Of a stretch of DNA of 9,777 nt, positions 1 to 5,684 are shown in pieces. The stretch's first letter is position 1. Every line of letters starts with the position of its first letter. Below the pieces are notes generated by a model. That model was not told the DNA's origin. It saw nothing but the letters and a program-made list of their open reading frames with translations, and made no database searches. Source of the DNA: Chromatiales bacterium (GTDB lineage: Bacteria; Pseudomonadota; Gammaproteobacteria; SZUA-152); assembly GCA_026999335.1 (NCBI GenBank), contig JALTPW010000629.1, forward strand, positions 1 to 9,777, in the 5' to 3' direction. A program made the translations under genes and the position numbers.

Positions 1-553
1 AATTGCCATAAACGACAAAGGCAATGCCTTGGCGGTGTGGTATCAGGATGACGGTACGCGCAGCGACATCTGGGCCAATTACTATGTGGCCAGTAGTGGT
101 TGGGGCAGCGCGGAACTGATCGAGACAGATAACAAGGGGGATGCTTATCTTCCCCAAATTGCCCTGGATGCCGAAGGTAATGCCCTGGCGGTGTGGGTTC
201 AGTCCGACGGCACACGCATCAACGTTTGGGCCAATCGCTATGTAGCCGGTAGTGGTTGGGGCAGTGCGGAACTGATCGAGACCGGTATGGGGAGTGCTCT
301 TTCCCCTCAAATTGCCCTGGATGCCACAGGTAATGCCCTGGTGGTGTGGCCTCAGTCTGACGGCACACGTAACGACATTTGGGCCAACCGCTATGTGATC
401 GGTAGTGGCTGGGGCATCGCGGAACTGATCGAGGAAAATGGGTGGTATGCCCGCACGCCCCAAATCGCCCTAAGCGCCGAAGGTAATGGTCTGGCGGTAT
501 GGCATCAGTCTGATGGCACGCGCGCCAGCATTTTCGCCAATCGCTTCGAATAG
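1..553 (+). CDS. Tandem-repeat, beta-propeller-like protein (3' end only)
   Basis: The reading frame is open from the left edge (first full codon at position 2) to a TAG stop at 551-553, so the start is outside the window. The visible 183 residues are three and a half copies of a 51-52 residue unit, beginning at nucleotides 2, 158, 311 and 464. Each unit reads roughly: hydrophobic IAL, D-A-x-GNALAVW, QSDGTR, IWANRYV, GSGWG, AELIE, then a variable stretch ending in PQ. The last unit stops after IFANRFE, so the array ends in mid-unit, as is common when a blade is closed by N-terminal strands. The unit length and the alternating hydrophobic/aromatic pattern suggest beta-propeller blades; that fold is inference. 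Proteins with this repeat are often exported, but no signal peptide can be seen here. There is no link in function to the rpoZ operon downstream. Cellular role unknown. Confidence 0.8.
   Translation, partial: IAINDKGNALAVWYQDDGTRSDIWANYYVASSGWGSAELIETDNKGDAYLPQIALDAEGNALAVWVQSDGTRINVWANRYVAGSGWGSAELIETGMGSALSPQIALDATGNALVVWPQSDGTRNDIWANRYVIGSGWGIAELIEENGWYARTPQIALSAEGNGLAVWHQSDGTRASIFANRFE
2..553 (+). repeat. In-frame tandem repeat, period about 153 bp
   Basis: Units start at 2 (156 bp), 158 (153 bp), 311 (153 bp) and 464 (partial, 90 bp). The units are alike at DNA level as well as protein level: the segments encoding GNALAVW, SDGTR, WANRY and SGWGSAELIE are nearly identical between units. 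This points to recent duplication or gene conversion within the gene. The most variable part of each unit is the 10-12 codons after AELIE. Confidence 0.9.
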
Positions 554-699
554 CTAGGGGGTGTCGAAATCAACGGGAAAATCCCGAGTGGAAAGTCGGA
601 GCGCGTTAGCGAAAGATGCTGTTAGACCAGGCTAGGACTGGCATCCCCCAAGCATTTTTTGTAGACTTACGCGGCTACGCAATCCCTAGGAGCTACACG
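554..699. other. Intergenic gap between repeat protein and rpoZ
   Basis: This 146-base gap holds no convincing gene. A perfect 5-bp dyad lies at 574-586 (CGGGA, 3-base loop, TCCCG) but has no T tract. ATGCT at 616-620 can pair with AGCAT at 651-655, enclosing CCAG/CTGG (627-630 with 638-641) and followed by a run of T at 655-660, a weak terminator-like arrangement for the upstream gene. I see no good sigma70 promoter for rpoZ, although one is expected here since the upstream gene is unrelated. Confidence 0.4.
688..692 (+). promoter_or_regulatory. Ribosome binding site of rpoZ
   Basis: AGGAG sits 7 bases before the ATG at 700. It decides the start: the frame is open further upstream to an ATG at 616, but the residues from there to 700 do not resemble omega, while the ATG at 700 begins the typical MARVT N-terminus. 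Confidence 0.8.
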
Positions 700-960
700 A
701 TGGCACGAGTCACCATTGAAGACTGTCTGGACAACGTCGACAACCGCTTTGAGCTGGTTCTGCTGGCCAGCAAGCGCGCCCGCCAGCTGGCTGCCGGCAA
801 AGAGCCGCTGGTCGGTTGGGAAAACGACAAGCCGACCGTCGTCGCCCTGCGCGAGATCAGTGAAGGTCTGATTACCAAAAAGATTCTCGACGAAGTGGCC
901 GCGCAGGAACATGCGCAGGAATCCATCGTCAGCGAAGAAGAGGTGCAGGCGTCTCTGTAA
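700..960 (+). CDS. rpoZ: DNA-directed RNA polymerase subunit omega
   Basis: This encodes an 86-residue omega subunit, slightly shorter than the 91 residues of E. coli. Omega binds the C-terminal part of beta-prime, helps RNA polymerase assembly and, in E. coli, forms part of a ppGpp binding site. Recognition rests on the N-terminal MARVTIEDCL, the NRFELVLLASKRARQL helix (about residues 16-30), ENDKPTVVALREI (about 41-53) and the acidic, glutamate-rich tail. spoT follows after 65 bases, the same neighbour as in E. coli and most gammaproteobacteria. The gene usually found upstream, gmk (guanylate kinase), is not here: an unrelated repeat-protein gene takes its place. The identification is secure. 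Confidence 0.97.
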   Translation: MARVTIEDCLDNVDNRFELVLLASKRARQLAAGKEPLVGWENDKPTVVALREISEGLITKKILDEVAAQEHAQESIVSEEEVQASL

Positions 961-1025
961 CCCCCAGTACTCCGTCAATATTACCGTGGCGGAGCAACGA
1001 GTAAACTGCCTATCCCGGGGGGCTG
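961..1025 (+). other. rpoZ-spoT spacer with small dyad
   Basis: CTCCG at 970-974 and CGGAG at 990-994 form a 5-bp inverted repeat with a 15-base loop. There is no T tract, so I do not read it as a terminator; read-through from rpoZ into spoT is likely. A G run at 1017-1022 lies just before the GTG start and is the only Shine-Dalgarno candidate for spoT, with a very short spacing of 3 bases. Confidence 0.4.
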
Positions 1026-3200
1026 GTGTTTTTAATCCACGACCTGTGCAAGCTTCTTGAAGCTTACCTCGAAACTGACCAGGTCAAGGAAATCTACCGG
1101 GCCTATCTGTTTGGCGCCGAGGCCCACGACGGTCAGACGCGCATGTCTGGCGAACCCTACATCTACCATCCGCTCGCCGTGGCCAAGATTCTGGCCGAGA
1201 TGCGTATGGATGCCAACACCCTCATCGCCGCCATCCTGCACGATGTCATCGAAGACACCGGCGTCAGCAAGGACAGGATTACCCGCGAATTCGGCGAAGA
1301 GGTTGCCGAGCTGGTCGATGGCGTCACCAAGCTGACCCAGGTCAAGTTCGGCAGCAAGGCCGAGGCGCAGGCGGAAAACTTCCGCAAGATGATCCTCGCC
1401 ATGGTGAAGGACATCCGTGTCATCCTCATCAAGCTAGCCGACCGTCTACACAATATGCGCACCCTGGGTGTCATGCGCGCCGACAAGCAACGCCGCATCG
1501 CCCGCGAAACTCTGGAAATTTACGCACCGATCGCCAAGCGTCTGGGCATGCAGAACATCAGCCTGGAGCTGGAAGACCTCGGTTTTCGCGCCCACTACCC
1601 GATGCGCTACCGGGTGCTGCAAAACGCACTCAAAAAAATGCGCGGTAACCGCAAGGAAGTGGTTGAAAAAATTCGCCTGTCACTTGAGGAGCGCCTGCGC
1701 CAAGAAGGCATCGAGGCCCCTGTGGAGGGACGCGAAAAGCACCTTTACAGTATCTACGACAAGATGCGCAACAAGGGGCTCAGCTTTGATGATGTCTCAG
1801 ACGTATACGGTTTCCGCATCGTCGTCGGCAAGGTAGACACCTGTTATCGCGTACTGGGCGTGGTGCACAACATCTACAAACCGATGCCCGGGCGCTTCAA
1901 GGACTATATCGCCATTCCCAAGGCTAACGGCTATCAATCACTGCACACGGTGCTGTTCGGGCCCTATGGCGGCCCCATCGAGGTGCAGATTCGCACCAAG
2001 GACATGGAGCGCGTGGCACAGGCCGGCATCGCCGCACACTGGATGTACAAGACCGGCTCGGCCACCCCGAACCATGCCAGCGAATGGCTCAAAGGCCTGC
2101 TGGAAATGCAGAAATATGCCGGTAACTCACAGGAATTTCTCGAGAACGTCAAGATCGACCTGTTCCCGGATGAAGTCTACGTCTTCACGCCTGATGGCGA
2201 CATCCTCAACATCCTGCGCGACGCCACGGTGGTCGACCTGGCCTACGCCATCCACACCGACCTGGGCAACACCTGTGTTGCCGCCAAAATCGACCGCCAC
2301 CTCGCGCCTCTGCGCAGCACACTCAGTAACGGCCAGACCGTCGAAATCATCACCGCCCCCGGCGCCCGGCCCAATCCCGTGTGGCTGGACTTCGTTATCA
2401 CCGGCAAGGCGCGCTCCAACATTCATCACTACCTCAAGCAACTGAAACGTGAAGAGGCGCTGGAGCTGGGCAAGCGTATGCTGGGCAAGGCCCTGGCGGC
2501 GCTGTCTTTGGAAATACAGGGGATTCCCGAGGAAGCCTTGAATGCACTATTCAGGCAGCTGAAGCTCGAAACCCTGGACGACCTGCTGGAAGACATCAGT
2601 CTGGGCAAGCGCGTCGCCGCCTTGGTGGCCCGCCAGCTGGCGGATATCATCAGCCAGCGTGAAGGGATATCAGTACGCCCCCGGAAAAGCAAAAAAGGCA
2701 TGCTCAGTCGTTACACGCCCAGCTGGCTGAAAACCGGGCAGGCGACCCGCACCACCGTGCGCCCACTGGCCATTCGTGGCACTGAAGGTTCGGTGGTGAC
2801 CTACGCCAAGTGCTGTCGCCCCATCCCCGGTGACTCCATCCTTGGTTTTGTCAGTGTCGGCCGTGGCATCGTCATCCACACCCGCAGCTGCAAGAATGTG
2901 CGCGAATTCCGTAATAACCCGGAGCGCTGGATCGATGTGCAGTGGGAGCGGGACATAAAGAATACATTCTCGGTGGATGTCCGTGTCGACACAGCCAATC
3001 AGCGTGGCGTACTAGCCACCGTGGCCTCGGTGATTGCCGAGCAGGACTCTAATATCGAGAATGTCTCCATCGACGAACGCGATGGCTTGTATTCATCCAT
3101 GATCTTTACCATTAGCGTACGCGATCGCGTGCATCTGGCGCAGATCATTCGGCGTGTCCGCGCCATTGACAGCGTCGCACGTATCGCCCGCTCAAAATAA
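1026..3200 (+). CDS. spoT: Bifunctional (p)ppGpp synthetase/hydrolase SpoT
   Basis: A 724-residue RelA/SpoT homologue that hydrolyses ppGpp to GDP and pyrophosphate and can make it from GTP/GDP and ATP. Visible in order: the HD hydrolase domain (about 25-180) with H48, HD at 72-73, ED at 76-77 and the LADRLHNMRTL motif at 137-147; the synthetase domain (about 235-345) with REKHLYSIYDKM at 236-247, YGFRIVV, RFKD at 290-293, YQSLHT at 303-308 and EVQIRT at 319-324; a TGS domain (about 383-445, from DEVYVFTPDG); the AKCCRPIPGD zinc-finger-type segment at 594-603; and a C-terminal ACT domain (about 648-724). RxKD rather than the ExDD of monofunctional RelA supports a bifunctional or hydrolase-dominant enzyme. 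The GTG start is chosen because MFLIHDL matches the position of E. coli SpoT's MYLFESL. All catalytic motifs look intact. Confidence 0.97.
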   Translation: MFLIHDLCKLLEAYLETDQVKEIYRAYLFGAEAHDGQTRMSGEPYIYHPLAVAKILAEMRMDANTLIAAILHDVIEDTGVSKDRITREFGEEVAELVDGVTKLTQVKFGSKAEAQAENFRKMILAMVKDIRVILIKLADRLHNMRTLGVMRADKQRRIARETLEIYAPIAKRLGMQNISLELEDLGFRAHYPMRYRVLQNALKKMRGNRKEVVEKIRLSLEERLRQEGIEAPVEGREKHLYSIYDKMRNKGLSFDDVSDVYGFRIVVGKVDTCYRVLGVVHNIYKPMPGRFKDYIAIPKANGYQSLHTVLFGPYGGPIEVQIRTKDMERVAQAGIAAHWMYKTGSATPNHASEWLKGLLEMQKYAGNSQEFLENVKIDLFPDEVYVFTPDGDILNILRDATVVDLAYAIHTDLGNTCVAAKIDRHLAPLRSTLSNGQTVEIITAPGARPNPVWLDFVITGKARSNIHHYLKQLKREEALELGKRMLGKALAALSLEIQGIPEEALNALFRQLKLETLDDLLEDISLGKRVAALVARQLADIISQREGISVRPRKSKKGMLSRYTPSWLKTGQATRTTVRPLAIRGTEGSVVTYAKCCRPIPGDSILGFVSVGRGIVIHTRSCKNVREFRNNPERWIDVQWERDIKNTFSVDVRVDTANQRGVLATVASVIAEQDSNIENVSIDERDGLYSSMIFTISVRDRVHLAQIIRRVRAIDSVARIARSK

Positions 3201-3223
3201 TACCGCGAAAAAAAACAGTGAAC

Positions 3224-3229
3224 GAGGAG
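3224..3229 (+). promoter_or_regulatory. Ribosome binding site of ridA
   Basis: GAGGAG, 6 bases before the ATG at 3236. It selects this ATG over an in-frame GTG at 3218, which lies upstream of the site and has no Shine-Dalgarno of its own. Confidence 0.85.
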
Positions 3230-3235
3230 ACCTGC

Positions 3236-3625
3236 ATGAGCAAACGAGAAATCATCCAGACCGACAAGGCCCCCGCTGCCATCGGCACCTATTCGCAGGC
3301 CGTCAAAACCGGCAACACCGTGTACCTGTCGGGGCAAATTCCACTACAGCCGGACACCATGGCGCTGGTCGAAGGCGATATGGTGGCGCAGATCCGCCGT
3401 GTGTTCGACAACCTGCAGGCCGTCGCAGAAGCGGCCGGAGGCAGCTTGGCCGATATCGCCAAACTCAATGTCTATCTCATCGACCTGTCGCACTTTGCAC
3501 AGGTCAACGACGTGATGGCCAGCTACTTTCAACAACCCTACCCGGCACGCGCCGCAGTCGGTGTCGCCGCCCTGCCCAAGGGCGCCCAGGTGGAAATGGA
3601 CGCCATCATGGAGCTGGACGGCTGA
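3236..3625 (+). CDS. ridA: RidA family enamine/imine deaminase
   Basis: A 129-residue cytosolic RidA (YjgF/YER057c/UK114) protein. The family forms trimers and hydrolyses reactive enamine/imine intermediates such as 2-aminoacrylate made by PLP-dependent dehydratases, protecting PLP enzymes from damage. Visible features are IGTYSQAV at 16-23, LSGQIPL at 31-37, the NVYLIDL strand at 78-84, and the active-site region YPARAAVGVAALPKGAQVEM at 102-121. R105 and E120 fall exactly at the positions of the substrate-binding arginine and catalytic glutamate of archetypal RidA, so this is a true RidA rather than a Rid2-7 paralogue. It starts 35 bases after the spoT stop with no terminator between, so co-transcription is likely. 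A ridA gene after spoT is common in gammaproteobacteria. Confidence 0.95.
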   Translation: MSKREIIQTDKAPAAIGTYSQAVKTGNTVYLSGQIPLQPDTMALVEGDMVAQIRRVFDNLQAVAEAAGGSLADIAKLNVYLIDLSHFAQVNDVMASYFQQPYPARAAVGVAALPKGAQVEMDAIMELDG

Positions 3626-3654
3626 ACACGGCGATCAGATGGCCGGGGTAATCA

Positions 3655-4053
3655 TCAGTTGTTCTTGGCGCCCTGGTTGATCCACTTGGCGATAATGCCC
3701 GTCTCATCCTTGCTGAGCGGCGGGCGATCACCATGCGGCATATTGATGGATGGGTCAGCGCGGCCCTCGATCAGGATGGAAAGGGTGCTGGAGGTACTAT
3801 CCCCGGGACGCACGATGGCGCCGAACTTGGTGCCCTTCATGGTGCCCTCATAAGTGCTTAAATCCAGGCCACTGGCCACTTCGCCCGCACCGCCCGGCAG
3901 ATGGCATTCGCTGCAATGCTTCTGCAACACGGGCATCACATCCTTGCTGAAACTCACCGGCAATTCCTCCGGTTCCTTGCTGCAGCCTGCCAGCACGACA
4001 ACACCCACGACTGCGGCCGCGCGGATTAATGCAGTCTTGCTTACCTTGGTCAT
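3655..4053 (-). CDS. c-type cytochrome lipoprotein (monoheme)
   Basis: A 132-residue lipoprotein on the minus strand. It begins with a short charged N-terminus, a hydrophobic stretch (about 9-20) and a lipobox VLAGC with the acylated cysteine at C24; the next residues (SKEPEE) carry no Asp at +2, so outer-membrane sorting is plausible. Mature part: VSFSKDVMPVLQKHCSECH with the heme-binding CSECH at 47-51, then LDLSTYEG, and a likely distal methionine M105 in INMPHGDRPPLS, followed by KWINQGAKNN. This layout resembles the short 'Planctomycete-type' cytochrome c domain (PF07635-like), used as an electron-transfer module. GGAG at 4060-4063 (minus strand) precedes the ATG by 6 bases. It converges on ridA (29-base gap, no clear terminator) and diverges from the membrane heme protein at 4368. 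Redox partner unknown. Confidence 0.88.
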   Translation of the reverse strand: MTKVSKTALIRAAAVVGVVVLAGCSKEPEELPVSFSKDVMPVLQKHCSECHLPGGAGEVASGLDLSTYEGTMKGTKFGAIVRPGDSTSSTLSILIEGRADPSINMPHGDRPPLSKDETGIIAKWINQGAKNN

Positions 4054-4079
4054 TTCATTCTCCGTTTTTTTGCAAACAA

Positions 4080-4085
4080 ATTATA
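4080..4085 (-). promoter_or_regulatory. Consensus -10 box for the cytochrome lipoprotein gene
   Basis: Read on the minus strand this is a perfect TATAAT, 26 bases before the start codon at 4053, leaving a short leader with its GGAG site. I find no good -35 at 16-18 bases upstream; TTGTCA on the same strand lies 23 bases upstream, too far for a standard promoter. Activator dependence would fit this but is inference. Confidence 0.45.
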
Positions 4086-4152
4086 GTCCTGATGATAACG
4101 CCTGAAACTGACAAACTTTATGGACGCATAATAAGATTCTTTTCTGCGTCAG

Positions 4153-4164
4153 TGAAATATTTCA
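4153..4164. promoter_or_regulatory. 12-bp perfect palindrome (operator candidate)
   Basis: TGAAATATTTCA reads the same on both strands with no spacer. It lies in the divergent region between the two heme-protein genes, where a dimeric regulator could act on both. I do not recognise it as the site of a specific regulator. Confidence 0.35.
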
Positions 4165-4200
4165 TACCGTAGTAAATGTATCAGGTTATACTCATATGCT

Positions 4201-4242
4201 GGTGGTTCATCAAGCTTATTCTTACTTATTCGATGAACCACC
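4201..4242. repeat. Perfect 11-bp inverted repeat with 20-base loop
   Basis: GGTGGTTCATC (4201-4211) is the exact reverse complement of GATGAACCACC (4232-4242). The 20-base loop is AT-rich and contains a near-direct repeat of CTTATT. Neither side is followed by a T tract, so this is not an ordinary intrinsic terminator. It could be a leader hairpin, a regulatory site or a small dispersed element. Confidence 0.7.
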
Positions 4243-4294
4243 GGGCACGAAACCCCTCATTTGCCTAGCAACATATTAACTTCGCATCAATATA

Positions 4295-4307
4295 GATCAT
4301 CCTGATC
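4295..4307. promoter_or_regulatory. GATCA-N3-TGATC dyad upstream of membrane heme protein gene
   Basis: GATCA (4295-4299) and TGATC (4303-4307) flank TCC, about 60 bases before the start codon at 4368. It overlaps a weak -10-like TATAGA at 4291-4296. A repressor bound here would cover that promoter element. Short dyads occur by chance, hence the low confidence. Confidence 0.25.
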
Positions 4308-4367
4308 CATTTTGGTGCCATCCGCCAAACAGCCGCGTAAAAAATTCACCCCCGGGAGACCATAGAC

Positions 4368-5132
4368 ATGTTCGCAAAAGAACACTGCAGCCATTTCCAG
4401 ATGCTACCCATCGGCATGCGGTTATTGTTCAGTGGCACCCTGGTTGTCCTTGGCACAGGCTATCTGTTCGCCATGATCTACATCTTTGAATCCCATGCCG
4501 GACGAGACGGTGATCCCGGCCTTTCCGTCGATGACCTCGTTATCGCCTACAGCGGCAGCAAGTCGGACACCAAACTTGAATCCTCCCTCAAGGGCCCCAT
4601 GGCCAACATGCTGCCCGCCGAGGAAAACCATGAGATCGTTGCCTGGGTACGGCGTGGTGCGGCAGAGGCTGACTTCACATCTTCGGGCGTGGCGGGCATC
4701 ATCGAGCGCCGCTGTCTTATTTGCCACAACGGCTCCAACCCGCACATCCCTGATCTCACCGGCTTCAAGGGTATCAGTAAGGTGGCCGAGGCCGATACCG
4801 GCATGGATATTTTTACCCTGGTGCGCGTATCCCACATTCATCTGTTTGGCATCACCTTTATCTTTTTTATTGTCGGCTCGATCTTCTGTCACGCATACAT
4901 CCAGCCTCAGTGGCTCAAGTGTCTCATGCTGATCACACCCTTTGCCGCCATCCTGTTGGATATCGGCTCCTGGTACCTCACCAAAGTATACCCGCCTTTC
5001 GCCTGGGTGGTGATGATCAGTGGCGCCTTCATGGGCGCCGCCTTCGCTTTCATGTGGGTGACATCCATATATCAGATGTGGTTTTATCGCCTGCCAGCGG
5101 CGTTGATCGAGAATAATGGCCGGGTTTCCTAA
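4368..5132 (+). CDS. Membrane-anchored c-type cytochrome, four predicted helices
   Basis: A 254-residue integral membrane protein with one c-type heme motif, CLICH at 116-120. Predicted helices are about 18-40, 157-178, 183-203 and 212-236. With an N-in topology, the loop 41-155 carrying the heme site would be periplasmic, as heme attachment requires. The loop has two halves: a segment like those preceding c-type domains in membrane cytochromes (SVDDLVIAYSGSKSDTKLES, then NHEIVAWVRRGAAE at 87-100) and the CLICH segment. The motif VSHIHLFG (154-161) puts H156 and H158 at the start of helix 2, and H175 lies near its end; these could bind another cofactor, which is inference. GGGAG at 4354-4358 supports the start, 9 bases away. 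I recognise the general type (c-heme plus a SHIHL membrane domain) but know no assigned function. Its neighbours are two other c-type cytochromes. Confidence 0.85.
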   Translation: MFAKEHCSHFQMLPIGMRLLFSGTLVVLGTGYLFAMIYIFESHAGRDGDPGLSVDDLVIAYSGSKSDTKLESSLKGPMANMLPAEENHEIVAWVRRGAAEADFTSSGVAGIIERRCLICHNGSNPHIPDLTGFKGISKVAEADTGMDIFTLVRVSHIHLFGITFIFFIVGSIFCHAYIQPQWLKCLMLITPFAAILLDIGSWYLTKVYPPFAWVVMISGAFMGAAFAFMWVTSIYQMWFYRLPAALIENNGRVS

Positions 5133-5283
5133 GTCCGGCAACACCGCCTTTCCGCGAAAGCTTGTGCAGAGAAGCAGGCCTTCGGTTGCCAGACATATTT
5201 CCTTCGTTATAATCAAAAGATTTTTAACTGCGGTTCAAGCAAAATCCGATAGACAGCAAAATTTAGCAGGGAGTAGCGTTAAA
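5133..5283 (+). other. Spacer with promoter before cytochrome c gene
   Basis: This 151-base spacer contains a 5-bp dyad at 5148-5160 (CTTTC, CGC, GAAAG) without a T tract, and the promoter noted at 5186-5213. An ATG at 5116 opens the same frame as the downstream cytochrome, but the residues before 5284 lack any family likeness and would precede a perfect signal peptide, so that start is rejected. Confidence 0.5.
5186..5213 (+). promoter_or_regulatory. Sigma70-type promoter for small cytochrome c
   Basis: TTGCCA (5186-5191, five of six matches to the -35 consensus), a 16-base spacer and a perfect TATAAT (5208-5213). The start codon is about 70 bases downstream. The cytochrome c gene, and perhaps recG, can therefore be transcribed independently of the membrane heme protein. 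Confidence 0.6.
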
Positions 5284-5595
5284 ATGAAGAGATCATTGGC
5301 AGTCTCTACCGCAATCCTGAGCTGCGGTCTGGCTACGGTCGCCCTGGCGACCGGCAATATCCAGGCTGGCAAGGCAAAGAGCGGCGCCTGTATTGCCTGC
5401 CATGGCGAGCAGGGTATCAGCAGCACGCCCGACTATCCCAATATTGCCGGACAGACCGAACTCTACCTGGTCAAATCCCTGCGCGAGTTTCGCTCCGGCC
5501 TGCGCAAGGATCCCAGTATGAACCGCCTCGCCAAGGAACTCAGCGACGCCGATATCGCCGATCTTTCCGCTTATTACGCCAGCCTGCGCCGCTGA
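5284..5595 (+). CDS. Small periplasmic class I cytochrome c (c553/c4-like)
   Basis: A 103-residue exported monoheme cytochrome. A Sec signal peptide (MKRS..., hydrophobic 5-22) with likely cleavage after ALA at 20-22 leaves a mature protein of about 80 residues. The heme site is CIACH at 36-40 within GACIACHGEQG; M79 in DPSMNRLAKELSD is the likely sixth ligand, and the C-terminal helix ISDLSAYYASL-type segment (ADIADLSAYYASLRR, 89-103) is typical of c553 and of one half of diheme cytochrome c4. The length equals one c4 domain, so it is a single-domain soluble carrier. The start is the ATG at 5284, with AGGGAG at 5268-5273, a somewhat long 10-base spacing. Probable role: shuttling electrons between membrane complexes or to a terminal oxidase; the partner may be the membrane heme protein just upstream (inference). 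Confidence 0.92.
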   Translation: MKRSLAVSTAILSCGLATVALATGNIQAGKAKSGACIACHGEQGISSTPDYPNIAGQTELYLVKSLREFRSGLRKDPSMNRLAKELSDADIADLSAYYASLRR

Positions 5596-5684
5596 CACAC
5601 GAAACCCGTTACATCACCCGGGTATTGTGCCCGATCCGCTAGCCTGTAAAATTGCCGCACACCCATTGCCGGCCTGAATCGCGC

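Larger units (their letters stand above)
4054..4367. other. Divergent intergenic region, AT-rich, rich in dyads
   Basis: These 314 bases separate two divergent heme-protein genes and are clearly more AT-rich than the flanking genes. No ORF of note. The contents are a minus-strand promoter -10 (4080-4085), overlapping inverted repeats at 4107-4153, a perfect 12-bp palindrome at 4153-4164, a strong 11-bp hairpin at 4201-4242 and a 13-bp dyad at 4295-4307. Together they suggest regulated divergent transcription. Confidence 0.6.

Noticed and set aside
603..630. Possible attC-like core sites (GTTAGCG and GTTAGAC) upstream of rpoZ
   Set aside because: Only GTTAGAC fits the GTTRRRY core, and no matching RYYYAAC partner or imperfect palindrome of attC size lies upstream. 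The integrase at the other end of the window does not make this an attC.
616..699. N-terminal extension of rpoZ from the ATG at 616
   Set aside because: The added residues do not match omega and lie upstream of the AGGAG site that serves the ATG at 700.
3154..3651. 165-codon plus-strand frame overlapping spoT and ridA
   Set aside because: It is rich in Arg, Pro and Gly with no family likeness, as expected for an out-of-frame reading of GC-rich ridA.
3626..3654. Terminator between convergent ridA and the cytochrome lipoprotein gene
   Set aside because: The 29-base gap has no stable stem and no T run on either strand.
4422..5216. 264-codon open frame on the minus strand across the membrane heme protein gene
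   Set aside because: It is longer than the plus-strand gene, but its product has no coherent membrane, signal or domain pattern and begins without a convincing site. The plus strand has the heme motif, helices and a ribosome binding site.
5116..5283. N-terminal extension of the small cytochrome c from the ATG at 5116
   Set aside because: It would bury the signal peptide 56 residues inside the protein and places the promoter within the coding sequence.
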